A DNA stretch of 64,000 nucleotides from JAIPFM01 sp964494325 (lineage in GTDB: Bacteria; Planctomycetota; Phycisphaerae; Sedimentisphaerales; Anaerobacaceae), in the NCBI GenBank assembly GCA_964494325.1, contig CAZBTJ010000006.1, forward strand, positions 1-64,000, written 5' to 3'. Positions 33,024 to 41,443 of this stretch are shown here, piece by piece. The notes beneath the pieces were generated by a model. It was not told where the DNA came from. It saw only the letters and a list, made by a program, of their open reading frames with translations, and did no database searches. Numbering within the stretch: the first letter of the stretch is position 1; each line of letters starts with the position of its first letter. The translations under genes and the position numbers were made by a program.

Positions 33024-35048
33024 ATGATTCACAGCATTGAACGGCTGCTTTTTATGACATGCGGTGCGTGTCTTGTGTTTTCTCTACAGGCTTTTGCCCA
33101 GGAAACAGTAGAAGCAGTGTCTCCAGATGGTCGGATTAAAATGAGTGTGACTGTCAAGAACCTTGCCCCACCTTACGAACCGGGCCCTCACCTCTATTAC
33201 TCCGTGTCATATAAAGGCCAACCCGTGATTTTGGACTCGCCCATGGAACTTTGGTTTCAAGATGCCCCTCCCTGCGGCCCCAATGATCTGATCCTGCTGA
33301 TTGAGCAAAAGAACATCAGAAAGACCTGGAACACCACATGGGGGAAATCCAGCCATGTGATTAACCATTACCAGGAAACTCAGATCTGGGTCAAACACAT
33401 GCACCCATCAAAAATCAAGTATAAAATAACACTTCGCGCATACAATGATGCCGTTGCATTTAGGCATGTATTGGGCAAAACAGACTCGCCCCAGAGTTTT
33501 ACCCTGGCTGAAGAAAACACCTGGTTTTGTTTTGGGGCTGACCACAGAGTCTGGGCTGCAGACTACAAAACTTTCACGTCTTCACAAGAATCAGAATTCG
33601 GTCAGAAACGTCTCTCAACCGTCACACCAGACAGCCTGTGCGGCTTGCCAATGCTCGTGCAAACCCCACAGGCATGGATCGCAATCACAGAAGCCAATCT
33701 GACAGATTGGGCAGGCTTGTATATCCAGAGCGTACAGAATGTCCCGAACACATTTCGTACGCGTCTGTCGCCCCACCCAGCCAATCCAGACGTATGTGTC
33801 ACATCCCAAACACCCCGGCAAAGTCCCTGGCGTGTGATCATGGTCGCAGACGACCCAGGAAGATTTATCGAGTCCAATACAATCCTTAACCTGAATAAAC
33901 CTTGTGCAATAAAAGACACATCCTGGATTAAACCCGGCAAATGTGCATGGGATTGGTGGTGGTCTGATAGGTATGCACCAGATATCAAATTCGAACTGGG
34001 ACCGAATCAGAACACTATGAAGTACTATATTGATTTTGCCTCTGAAATGGGCTGGGAATATCAGCTTGTGGACTGGCAATGGTATGGGCCTCCCTTCGCC
34101 GATACGGTCGGGGGCCCTCCTCATCCAACCAGCGATATCACCACAGACAATCCGGACATTAATATACCGGAGCTCGTGAAATACGCTGCCAGCAAACATG
34201 TTCGCCTATTCGTCTGGGCACACTGGAAGCACATAGACAAACAAATAGACAAGGCCTTTCCTTTGTACGAACAATGGGGGGTAGCCGGTGTCAAGATTGA
34301 TTTCATGGATCGTGATGATCAGGACATGGTCAATTTTTATCACCGCGTGGTCAAAAAAGCGGCAGAACATCACTTGCTGATCGATTTCCACGGCGCTTAC
34401 AAACCCACGGGTATTCGTCGTACGTACCCCAATTTGGTAACACGGGAAGGCGTCATGGGCAATGAGTATAGCAAATGGTCTGACCGCGTCACACCAGATC
34501 ACTGCCTAACCTTACCCTACACCCGTATGATTGCTGGCCCCATGGACTTCACCCCAGGAGGCTTCCGGCATGGTAGTAAGGAATCATTCAAGATCATCAC
34601 AGGGCCCGGCCCCATGGTCTATGGGACTCGCGCCTTTCAACTGGCCATGCTCGTGGTCTATGAAAGCCCGTTGCAGGTCTTGTGTGATAGCCCCTATGCC
34701 TATCGACAAAGCCCCGAAGGGTTGGATTTTCTCAAGCTTGTGCCCACAACCTGGGACGAGACACGTGTGATTAACGGTCAGGTGGGCAACTACATCACTA
34801 TCGCCAGACGATCGGGCAAAAACTGGTACATTGCAGCCATGACTGACTGGACACCGCGTTCACTGGAGATTCCTCTAACCTGGCTGGGAAAAGGTCGCTT
34901 TGCGGCTCAGATTTGGAAAGATGCAAACCCTGGAAAAGACCATCTGCTCATAGAATCATCCTTTAATGTCACAGCCAAAGATAAGCTAAGAATAAGTATG
35001 CCTTCAGGGGGAGGCTACGTCGTCCGGTTAACCCCGAACAATCTCTAA
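33024..35048 (+). CDS. Glycoside hydrolase family 97 (alpha-glucosidase/galactosidase)
   Basis: A 674-aa secreted enzyme: signal peptide ending near QAFAQ, an N-terminal super-sandwich (about 28-285; SPDGRIKMSVTVKN, AYNDAVAFRHVL), a (beta/alpha)8 barrel with WDWWWSDRYAPD, YQLVDWQWYG, GVKIDFMDRDDQ and NEYSKWSDRVTPDH, and a C-terminal beta domain. The Asp in KIDFMDRD fits the retaining branch of GH97 better than the SusB-type inverting branch, but that assignment is tentative. It probably removes alpha-linked glucose or galactose from oligosaccharides in the periplasm. The GH57 gene follows 74 nt downstream. Confidence 0.9.
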   Translation: MIHSIERLLFMTCGACLVFSLQAFAQETVEAVSPDGRIKMSVTVKNLAPPYEPGPHLYYSVSYKGQPVILDSPMELWFQDAPPCGPNDLILLIEQKNIRKTWNTTWGKSSHVINHYQETQIWVKHMHPSKIKYKITLRAYNDAVAFRHVLGKTDSPQSFTLAEENTWFCFGADHRVWAADYKTFTSSQESEFGQKRLSTVTPDSLCGLPMLVQTPQAWIAITEANLTDWAGLYIQSVQNVPNTFRTRLSPHPANPDVCVTSQTPRQSPWRVIMVADDPGRFIESNTILNLNKPCAIKDTSWIKPGKCAWDWWWSDRYAPDIKFELGPNQNTMKYYIDFASEMGWEYQLVDWQWYGPPFADTVGGPPHPTSDITTDNPDINIPELVKYAASKHVRLFVWAHWKHIDKQIDKAFPLYEQWGVAGVKIDFMDRDDQDMVNFYHRVVKKAAEHHLLIDFHGAYKPTGIRRTYPNLVTREGVMGNEYSKWSDRVTPDHCLTLPYTRMIAGPMDFTPGGFRHGSKESFKIITGPGPMVYGTRAFQLAMLVVYESPLQVLCDSPYAYRQSPEGLDFLKLVPTTWDETRVINGQVGNYITIARRSGKNWYIAAMTDWTPRSLEIPLTWLGKGRFAAQIWKDANPGKDHLLIESSFNVTAKDKLRISMPSGGGYVVRLTPNNL

Positions 35049-35122
35049 AAGCTAACCTATCTTTACCGTTTAGCTCAACCTATAGCCATAACACCCAAGC
35101 CACTTGAAAAGGGGTTTGAACC

Positions 35123-36583
35123 ATGGAACATATTCACACCTTGCCACACACAAATGACAATTCTCCTAACATTTGCGGTCATGAAGCCCTGATCTCGCAG
35201 ACCATGACGCTACCAGGCCCCCATTATCTGGCTGAAAGCAACATCGACTTTGCAAACATTCAAAGTGGCTTTGCCTGCGCCCTACATATGCACCAGCCCA
35301 TGATACCGGCTGAAGGCGGTTCACTGGAAACAGCCAAAGTCATTAGCAATCTCAAAGCCATGATGAAGGATCCGGGCTCCGGGGATCATTACAATGCCAC
35401 AGTGTTTCACGACTGCTACAAACGAATGGGTACGTTTATTCCTGACCTGGTGCGTAAGGGCTTTTCTCCCCGCATCATGCTGGACTATTCAGGGGCACTC
35501 TTGCACGGACTGATTGACATGGGATTGACCGATGTGATTGACAGCTTGAGAACAATCACACAGGAACCCGATTGTCGCCCCTGTGTAGAATGGCTTGGCA
35601 CGGCCTGGGGACATCCGGTGGCACCCTCTACCCCGGCCCAAGACTATCGTTTACACGTTCTCGCATGGCAGCACCATTTTGCCGCCCTGTTTGGCACAGA
35701 AGCGTTGTCACGAGTCCGCGGATTCTCCCCTTGTGAAATGGCCCTGCCCAATCATCCCGATGTCTGCTATGAGTTTATCAGAACACTGAAGGACTGCGGT
35801 TATCGCTGGATTCTGGTGCAAGAACACACGATTGAAAGCATGACAGGCGACGCCATTGATCCATACCTGCCCTGCTGCCTGATCGCTCAAAACTCTCAGG
35901 GGCAGACCGAACAGATCACCGCCATTATCAAAACACAAGGCAGCGACACCAAGCTTGTGGCCCAGATGCAGCCCTATTATGAAGCCATGGGGCAAGCTCG
36001 CAGGACCTTGGCCGGGCACTCAGTACCCGCCTTGGCCACACAAATCGCTGACGGTGAAAATGGGGGGGTGATGATGAATGAGTTTCCACCCAAGTTTGAT
36101 CAGGTTATGCAGGAAGCCTCAAGTAGCTCCACCCCACCCGTGAATGTCACTGAATATCTGGAGTATCTGGACACCCTGGGCATCACAGAATCTGACTTAC
36201 CTCGAATTCAGCCCATTTTGCAGCACAAAATATGGGAACAGTTCCAAACCGGGGCTGGGCCCCAGGCCCTGGCACAACTCATTGAAACCCTGGCATCACA
36301 AGATGATCGTTTTCACATGCAGGGTGGCAGCTGGACCCACAATATCTCCTGGGTTCAGGGCTATGAATCCGTACTCGGTCCCATGCAAAAAGCCAGCGCC
36401 CTATTTGCCCAGAAGATTCTGAGCACCTCCATGGCCACGTCAGACCCACGATTCAAAACGGCTCTGTTCAACCTCATGCTGAGCCAGACCAGTTGCTTCC
36501 GATATTGGGGCGAAGGACAGTGGACAGATTACGGCAAGGAGCTCTGCCGAAGAGTGACGGCAATGATCGAAGCGGAGTCATAA
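35123..36583 (+). CDS. Glycoside hydrolase family 57 (alpha-amylase type)
   Basis: A 486-aa protein without a signal peptide, so probably cytoplasmic. GH57 motifs are visible: HMHQP near 54-58, a Trp-Gly-His-Pro segment (WLGTAWGHPVAP), GFSPCEMALP with the presumed nucleophile Glu, and DGENGG. Members act on alpha-glucans by cutting, branching or transfer; the precise activity cannot be told here. An AAGGGG SD lies upstream. With GH97 directly before it, an alpha-glucan use or storage role is plausible. Confidence 0.85.
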   Translation: MEHIHTLPHTNDNSPNICGHEALISQTMTLPGPHYLAESNIDFANIQSGFACALHMHQPMIPAEGGSLETAKVISNLKAMMKDPGSGDHYNATVFHDCYKRMGTFIPDLVRKGFSPRIMLDYSGALLHGLIDMGLTDVIDSLRTITQEPDCRPCVEWLGTAWGHPVAPSTPAQDYRLHVLAWQHHFAALFGTEALSRVRGFSPCEMALPNHPDVCYEFIRTLKDCGYRWILVQEHTIESMTGDAIDPYLPCCLIAQNSQGQTEQITAIIKTQGSDTKLVAQMQPYYEAMGQARRTLAGHSVPALATQIADGENGGVMMNEFPPKFDQVMQEASSSSTPPVNVTEYLEYLDTLGITESDLPRIQPILQHKIWEQFQTGAGPQALAQLIETLASQDDRFHMQGGSWTHNISWVQGYESVLGPMQKASALFAQKILSTSMATSDPRFKTALFNLMLSQTSCFRYWGEGQWTDYGKELCRRVTAMIEAES

Positions 36584-36767
36584 TTTGACACCCAAATCAT
36601 GACATCAAAAACCAAGGGGTTTATGGCTGGATTGTCAGACATTACCAATACCCTATCGGCGTTAAGATGTGAGCCCTTTAACCCTGCAATATCAAAAATT
36701 GCATCCATAAAGAAGTGACTTTAAAGCATGGCAACAGAATGTAGCCGGATATTGAGTATCTGTCCGT

Positions 36768-36801
36768 ACCTCGGCCTGTCGGTCCCGGTGCTGAGGTTTT
36801 T
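36768..36801 (+). terminator. Probable terminator of the GH57 gene
   Basis: ACCTCGGC (36768-36775) faces GCTGAGGT (36790-36797) with one mismatch, followed by a T-rich tail to 36801. Confidence 0.6.
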
Positions 36802-36846
36802 CTCAAGGCTGTGTACAAAATCAATTAGAACTCTCACAGTTCCTCC

Positions 36847-36877
36847 TTGACACTTTGGCCCCTTTATGGGGTATAAT
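36847..36877 (+). promoter_or_regulatory. Predicted promoter of the mlaC-RND-mlaA operon
   Basis: Consensus TTGACA (36847-36852) and consensus TATAAT (36872-36877) with a 19-nt spacer, longer than the 17 nt of the other promoters here. AAGGTGG precedes ATG 36913. Confidence 0.65.
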
Positions 36878-36912
36878 CCCTGCAACTGGAAACGATTATA
36901 AGGTGGATACTT

Positions 36913-37533
36913 ATGAAAACTAAACTCGCATCTGTATTTTTTGGACTCATGCTAACAAGCGTCATCAGCGCGCAAGAGGTTAACGACCTGAAAGCAGCCC
37001 CTGAGGTTCTGCTCAAATCCAGAATGGAACAGGTCATGACTGTTCTGAAGCAGAAAGAGCTGGACCCCAATATCATGTCTGACAAGGTCGAAAAAATCAT
37101 CAATCCCTTGTTTGATTTTAGAATCATGTCTCTTCTGGCCATCAAAGATCATTGGAAGTCTATGACCAAAGAGCAGAAAAGTCAGTATCAGACGCTTTTC
37201 GTGGAATACCTCAAGGATGCCTACCGCAGCAAACTCATGCTCTACTCCGATGAAGAGGTCACCTACAAAAAGCCCTTGGTCACCAAACCCACACTTATCC
37301 AGATACCCACAGAATTGGCTTCAAAAGACAAGATTATTGAAATCATTTACTATTTTAGAAAAAGCAAGGGGTTCTGGAGAATCTACAATGTCAAGGTGCA
37401 GGGCGTCCGCCTGATTGAAAGCTACAAATCACAGTTTAGCGACGTCATACAGAAAGATGGCATTGAAGCCTTATTGAAACAACTCAAGAGTTCCCAGCCA
37501 AAGGAGTCGGCACCGGATAGTCCGTCAAAATAA
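36913..37533 (+). CDS. mlaC: MlaC/Ttg2D-like periplasmic lipid-binding protein
   Basis: A 206-aa exported protein (signal peptide to about QEV) of the MlaC family, which carries phospholipids between inner and outer membrane. Typical features are IINPLFDFRIMSLLAIKDHWKSM, FVEYLKDAYRSKLM, a basic YYFRKSKGFWRIYNVKVQGVRL segment and a final helix. The next gene begins 1 nt after its stop, and mlaA follows that, so carrier, membrane transporter and outer-membrane lipoprotein form one operon. The usual MlaFEDB ABC transporter genes are absent. Confidence 0.9.
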   Translation: MKTKLASVFFGLMLTSVISAQEVNDLKAAPEVLLKSRMEQVMTVLKQKELDPNIMSDKVEKIINPLFDFRIMSLLAIKDHWKSMTKEQKSQYQTLFVEYLKDAYRSKLMLYSDEEVTYKKPLVTKPTLIQIPTELASKDKIIEIIYYFRKSKGFWRIYNVKVQGVRLIESYKSQFSDVIQKDGIEALLKQLKSSQPKESAPDSPSK

Positions 37534-37534
37534 T

Positions 37535-40069
37535 ATGGAATCCCCTACCCAGTCTTTGACAACACGCTTTTTCGATTGCGTCATATTAAAACACCCCAAA
37601 ACCGTATTAACGGTTGTCTGCCTTGTTCTCGGCTTTCTAGCTTACCAAGCCCAATACTTCAGACTGGATGCCTCAGAAGATACTCTGCTCCTTGAAAATG
37701 ATCCTGATCTCAAATTTCATAGAGAACTGAGTGACCGCTATGGCAAACAAGACTATGTGGTAATCACAGTTTCTCCAAAGCAGGATCTCCTGTCCGAAAA
37801 CACATTGACACTTTTAGGCAATCTACGTCATGACTTAACGAATCTGGATCGTGTATCGTCTGTCACGTCAATGCTGGATGTGCCCCTGCTCTTCAGCCCC
37901 AAAGTCCCCATCAGCAAGCTGAACGCAGATGAAATGCGCACACTGGAATCGCCTGACATTGACAAAGGCTTGGCACGCGACGAATTCATGAACAGCCCTC
38001 TGTACCAAAACCTTATTGCCAGCCCAGATTTGAAAACCACCGCCCTGCTGGTTAATTTCACGGCAAATCCCGTTTATTATGACCTCATCAAAAAACGCAA
38101 TGCCATTAAGCAAGCAAACACCTCAGGTGCCCTGTCCCAAGAAGACCAAGCGACTTTGCTTGAGGTTGAAACCCAGCTCAGAGCCATCAAAGAACTCTGG
38201 CGGTCTCAGCGCCATGAGGACATCCAAGGCATCCGCACCATCATGGATAAATACCGTGATCAGGCTGATATGTTTCTTGGCGGAGTGAGCATGATCGCAG
38301 ATGACATGGTTACGTTCATTCGTAAAGACCTGTATCTGTTTGGATTTGGTGTGCTGTTTTTCTTGATCATCACTCTGGGCATCATCTTCAGGCGTATACG
38401 ATGGATCATTCTGCCCATCATTTTTTGCGGTGCCTCGGTTTTGAGTATGACGGGTCTTCTGGGCTGGTTTGGCTGGGATGTCACAGTCATCTCATCGAAT
38501 TTTGTGTCTCTGCAACTCATTATGACCATGGCCATGGCCATTCATTTAATTGTGTATTACAGAGAATGTCTGTCCCAAGATCCTGATATTGACATGCACC
38601 AGTTGATCCTCAAAACGGTCACGACCAAACTCAAACCGTGCGTTTATGCAACCATGACAACGATTGCAGGCTTTGGTTCTCTGGTCCTGTGCGATATATT
38701 GCCTGTCATCACCTTTGGCTGGATGATGATCGCAGGACTGGCACTGTCTCTTATAGTCACCTTTGTCCTGTTCCCTGCCATTCTAATACTTTTGCCCAAA
38801 GACAAACCGTCCAAGGTTGTGAATGAGCAATCATCTCTCACTGGCAATCTGGCAAGATTTACACAAAACCATGGACGTTTTATTGTGGCCGCCAGCATAC
38901 TATCTCTGGCATTGAGTCTCGTGGGCATTTCAAAATTGGAAGTGGAAAATAGCTTTATTGACTATTTTAAAAAGAGCACAGAAATCTATCAGGGCATGAA
39001 AGTCATTGACCAACAACTCGGAGGTACGACCCCCCTGGATGTCGTTGTCACATTTCCCACCCTAACATCCAATTCAGACTTAGAAAACAACGAGACTTTG
39101 ACTTCGGAAGAGGATGACATGCTGGATGACGAGCTCGACTTTTTAAATGAAGTTGAAGACACAGAACCTGCATCCAAAGAAACCTATTGGTTTACGGCCT
39201 CTAAAATGGATGATGTAAAGAAAGTACACGCCTATTTGGACTCCCTACCTGAAATTGGCAAAGTTCTGTCACTGGCGACCACACTCCAAGTCACAGAAAA
39301 ACTGAACAATGGGAAGGCCCTTGACAGCTTCGAAATGGCCCTGTTCTACAGCGAAACCCCGGACACGCTTAAAGATCTCCTCATTGGCCCCTACGTGTCT
39401 GTTGATCAGAATGAAGCAAGATTTGCAACCCGTATCCTCGACTCCCAAGAGGGATTACGCCGCAATGCCCTGCTCCAAAGAATTAAAACAGAGTTAACCG
39501 ACAAAGTAGGGATCAAGCCGGATCAGATTCGATTGGGCGGCATGCTCGTACTATACAATAACATGCTCCAAAGCCTGTTTCGATCTCAAATCATGACACT
39601 GGGCATTACAATTGCAGCTTTAATGACCATGTTTCTTATCCTATTTAGATCGCTCAAGATCTCAGTGATTGCGATTTTCCCCAACATTCTGTCGGTCGGG
39701 CTTGTGCTGGGGTTTATGGGATGGATGGGTATTCCGCTCGATATGATGACCATCACTATTGCAGCCATCAGTGTGGGAATAGCAGTGGACGATACAATCC
39801 ATTACATCCATCGGTTCCAAAAGGAATTCCAAATAGATCGCCATTACGTCAACACGCTGCACCGGTGCCACAATAGCATCGGTCATGCCATGTATTACAC
39901 TTCAGTGACAATTATCATTGGATTTTCAATTCTGGCCCTTTCGAACTTTATTCCAAGTATCTATTTTGGACTGCTCACCGGTCTGGCTATGTTTATCGCC
40001 CTGATTGCAGCCTTGACGCTACTGCCCCAATTGATCATACTACTCAAACCATTTGGCAATGAATCTTGA
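37535..40069 (+). CDS. RND/MMPL-type lipid exporter
   Basis: An 844-aa inner-membrane protein with the two-fold RND plan: a membrane helix near 20-38, a large periplasmic domain (about 40-255), six membrane helices (about 260-430), a second helix and periplasmic domain (about 450-670) and the final helices (680-840). ISVGIAVDDTIHYIHRF is the conserved region of the C-terminal half. It resembles HpnN/MmpL-like lipid transporters. Between MlaC and MlaA genes, it likely moves lipid to or from MlaC, replacing the MlaFEDB complex (inference). An acidic Asp/Glu stretch lies at about 515-545. Confidence 0.88.
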   Translation: MESPTQSLTTRFFDCVILKHPKTVLTVVCLVLGFLAYQAQYFRLDASEDTLLLENDPDLKFHRELSDRYGKQDYVVITVSPKQDLLSENTLTLLGNLRHDLTNLDRVSSVTSMLDVPLLFSPKVPISKLNADEMRTLESPDIDKGLARDEFMNSPLYQNLIASPDLKTTALLVNFTANPVYYDLIKKRNAIKQANTSGALSQEDQATLLEVETQLRAIKELWRSQRHEDIQGIRTIMDKYRDQADMFLGGVSMIADDMVTFIRKDLYLFGFGVLFFLIITLGIIFRRIRWIILPIIFCGASVLSMTGLLGWFGWDVTVISSNFVSLQLIMTMAMAIHLIVYYRECLSQDPDIDMHQLILKTVTTKLKPCVYATMTTIAGFGSLVLCDILPVITFGWMMIAGLALSLIVTFVLFPAILILLPKDKPSKVVNEQSSLTGNLARFTQNHGRFIVAASILSLALSLVGISKLEVENSFIDYFKKSTEIYQGMKVIDQQLGGTTPLDVVVTFPTLTSNSDLENNETLTSEEDDMLDDELDFLNEVEDTEPASKETYWFTASKMDDVKKVHAYLDSLPEIGKVLSLATTLQVTEKLNNGKALDSFEMALFYSETPDTLKDLLIGPYVSVDQNEARFATRILDSQEGLRRNALLQRIKTELTDKVGIKPDQIRLGGMLVLYNNMLQSLFRSQIMTLGITIAALMTMFLILFRSLKISVIAIFPNILSVGLVLGFMGWMGIPLDMMTITIAAISVGIAVDDTIHYIHRFQKEFQIDRHYVNTLHRCHNSIGHAMYYTSVTIIIGFSILALSNFIPSIYFGLLTGLAMFIALIAALTLLPQLIILLKPFGNES

Positions 40070-40084
40070 GAAGGGAAACCCAAT

Positions 40085-40810
40085 ATGAGCCACAAGTTGT
40101 GGATAGCTGTTTTCATTGTACTACTACCCTGCTCTGTTCTCTTTGGACAAGACATTGATGAAGAAGATCTCGACTTCCTTGAAGAAGAGTTGACTGAACC
40201 AGAAGTCACCATTTCAGATCCCCTCGAACCCATCAACCGCTTCATGTACAATTTTAATGATGCCACCTTCACGCATGTCATCCGCCCCGTGGCCAAAGGG
40301 TATAAGAAGGTAACTCCAAAGCCCGCACGCTTAGGGCTTCACAATTTTTTTAGCAACCTTGGCGCCCCCATTCGCTTTACAAATTGCCTCTTGCAGGGCA
40401 AAGGGGATGATGCCTGGATTGAGATGCAGCGATTCCTGGTGAACACCTCTGCTGGATTTCTGGGTTTAGGTGATCCTGCCCTGGAAAAACATGGTTTGTA
40501 TATTGTAGACGAAGACCTGGGCCAGACATTGGCCACCTACGGTGTGGACGATGGGATCTATTTGGTTTTACCCTTTTTGGGCCCAACCACATTGCGTGAC
40601 GCTGTGGGTCGTGTTGGAGACATATTTCTCAGCCCAGTCACGTATGTTAAACCCGGAGAGGTCTACCTGGGTGCTTCCGCACTCCGTATTACCAATACGT
40701 ACTCTCTCCATGGCAATGAATACGAAGCGATTAAGGCAGATGCCATAGAACCCTATTCTGCCCTGAAAAGTGCGTATATCCAGTATCGAAGAAACAAAGT
40801 CGAGCAATAG
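40085..40810 (+). CDS. mlaA: MlaA (VacJ) family outer-membrane lipid protein
   Basis: The 241-aa protein has the VacJ domain in full: DPLEPINRFMYNFNDATF, HNFFSNLGAPIRFTNCLLQG, RFLVNTSAGFLGLGDPA, EDLGQTLATYGVDDGIYLVLPFLGPTTLRDAVGRVGD. The signal sequence (MSHKLWIAVFIVLLPCSVLFGQ) has a cysteine, but its lipobox is poor (LLPCS). A long acidic stretch (DIDEEDLDFLEEELTEPE) precedes the domain. MlaA removes phospholipid from the outer leaflet and passes it to MlaC. Third gene of the operon, with AAGGG before its start. Confidence 0.92.
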   Translation: MSHKLWIAVFIVLLPCSVLFGQDIDEEDLDFLEEELTEPEVTISDPLEPINRFMYNFNDATFTHVIRPVAKGYKKVTPKPARLGLHNFFSNLGAPIRFTNCLLQGKGDDAWIEMQRFLVNTSAGFLGLGDPALEKHGLYIVDEDLGQTLATYGVDDGIYLVLPFLGPTTLRDAVGRVGDIFLSPVTYVKPGEVYLGASALRITNTYSLHGNEYEAIKADAIEPYSALKSAYIQYRRNKVEQ

Positions 40811-40952
40811 CAGAATGACCTCAAGACTTCAGCTGATGCGCTGGAAGAACAAACTCTCGGTCGGAACATCGATTTTTCATGTAACGATTTCCCCCCCACG
40901 CAGCCTTTTAAGAGTGAAACGGAATGCTAACCCCTCTTGAAAGGATGGAAAA

Positions 40953-41369
40953 ATGGCACGTAAAAGGCTCCTTCAGATCAGCATGGTTGCTGTGTTACTA
41001 ACAACAGTATCTGCTCAGGCATCCAGCCTATCCATTTCTATTGGCACTCGCGGTGTTCACTTCTCGGCTTCGAGAAGACCTGTGGTTCATCACCGTCATC
41101 GACAGGTACGAACCTACCCACAGATCATGGCTCCCCAGCCTAGAATCGTGATTCCAAGAAGACCGGTTCATGTTTACAGGCCAGTGTATCGCCCGGTTTT
41201 CAGACCCTGTGTCAAACCAGTCTCAGTGACCATTTGGATCACCAATTCAAATGGCTCTCAGCAACCCGTTGTACTGACAAAAACGAGACACGGATACCAA
41301 GGTCCTCGTGGAGAATGCTACACAAGCTTCCCCAGCAACAGACAGTTGCGCAGAGCCTACGGATTCTAA
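40953..41369 (+). CDS. Small exported Arg/Pro-rich protein
   Basis: A 138-aa protein with a signal peptide (MARKRLLQISMVAVLLTTVSAQA), a basic His/Arg/Pro stretch (RRPVVHHRHRQVRTYP, then RRPVHVYRPVYRPVFRP) and a small C-terminal beta domain (VTIWITNSNGSQQPVVLTKT, GPRGECYTSFPS). I recognise no family. The C-terminus looks like a ligand-binding or structural domain of planctomycete exported proteins. A GAAAGGATGG SD region precedes ATG and a strong terminator follows. Confidence 0.75.
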   Translation: MARKRLLQISMVAVLLTTVSAQASSLSISIGTRGVHFSASRRPVVHHRHRQVRTYPQIMAPQPRIVIPRRPVHVYRPVYRPVFRPCVKPVSVTIWITNSNGSQQPVVLTKTRHGYQGPRGECYTSFPSNRQLRRAYGF

Positions 41370-41404
41370 AGCTTCACAACCTCCTTTGGAGACTCATTCA
41401 CTCT

Positions 41405-41443
41405 GATCCCAAACTTCCCAACCGAAGTTTGGGATCTCTTTTT
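41405..41443 (+). terminator. Strong intrinsic terminator after the Arg/Pro-rich protein gene
   Basis: Perfect 13-bp stem GATCCCAAACTTC (41405-41417) and complement (41424-41436), 6-nt loop, then TCTTTTT. It abuts the end of the convergent aroK-aroC gene. Confidence 0.92.
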
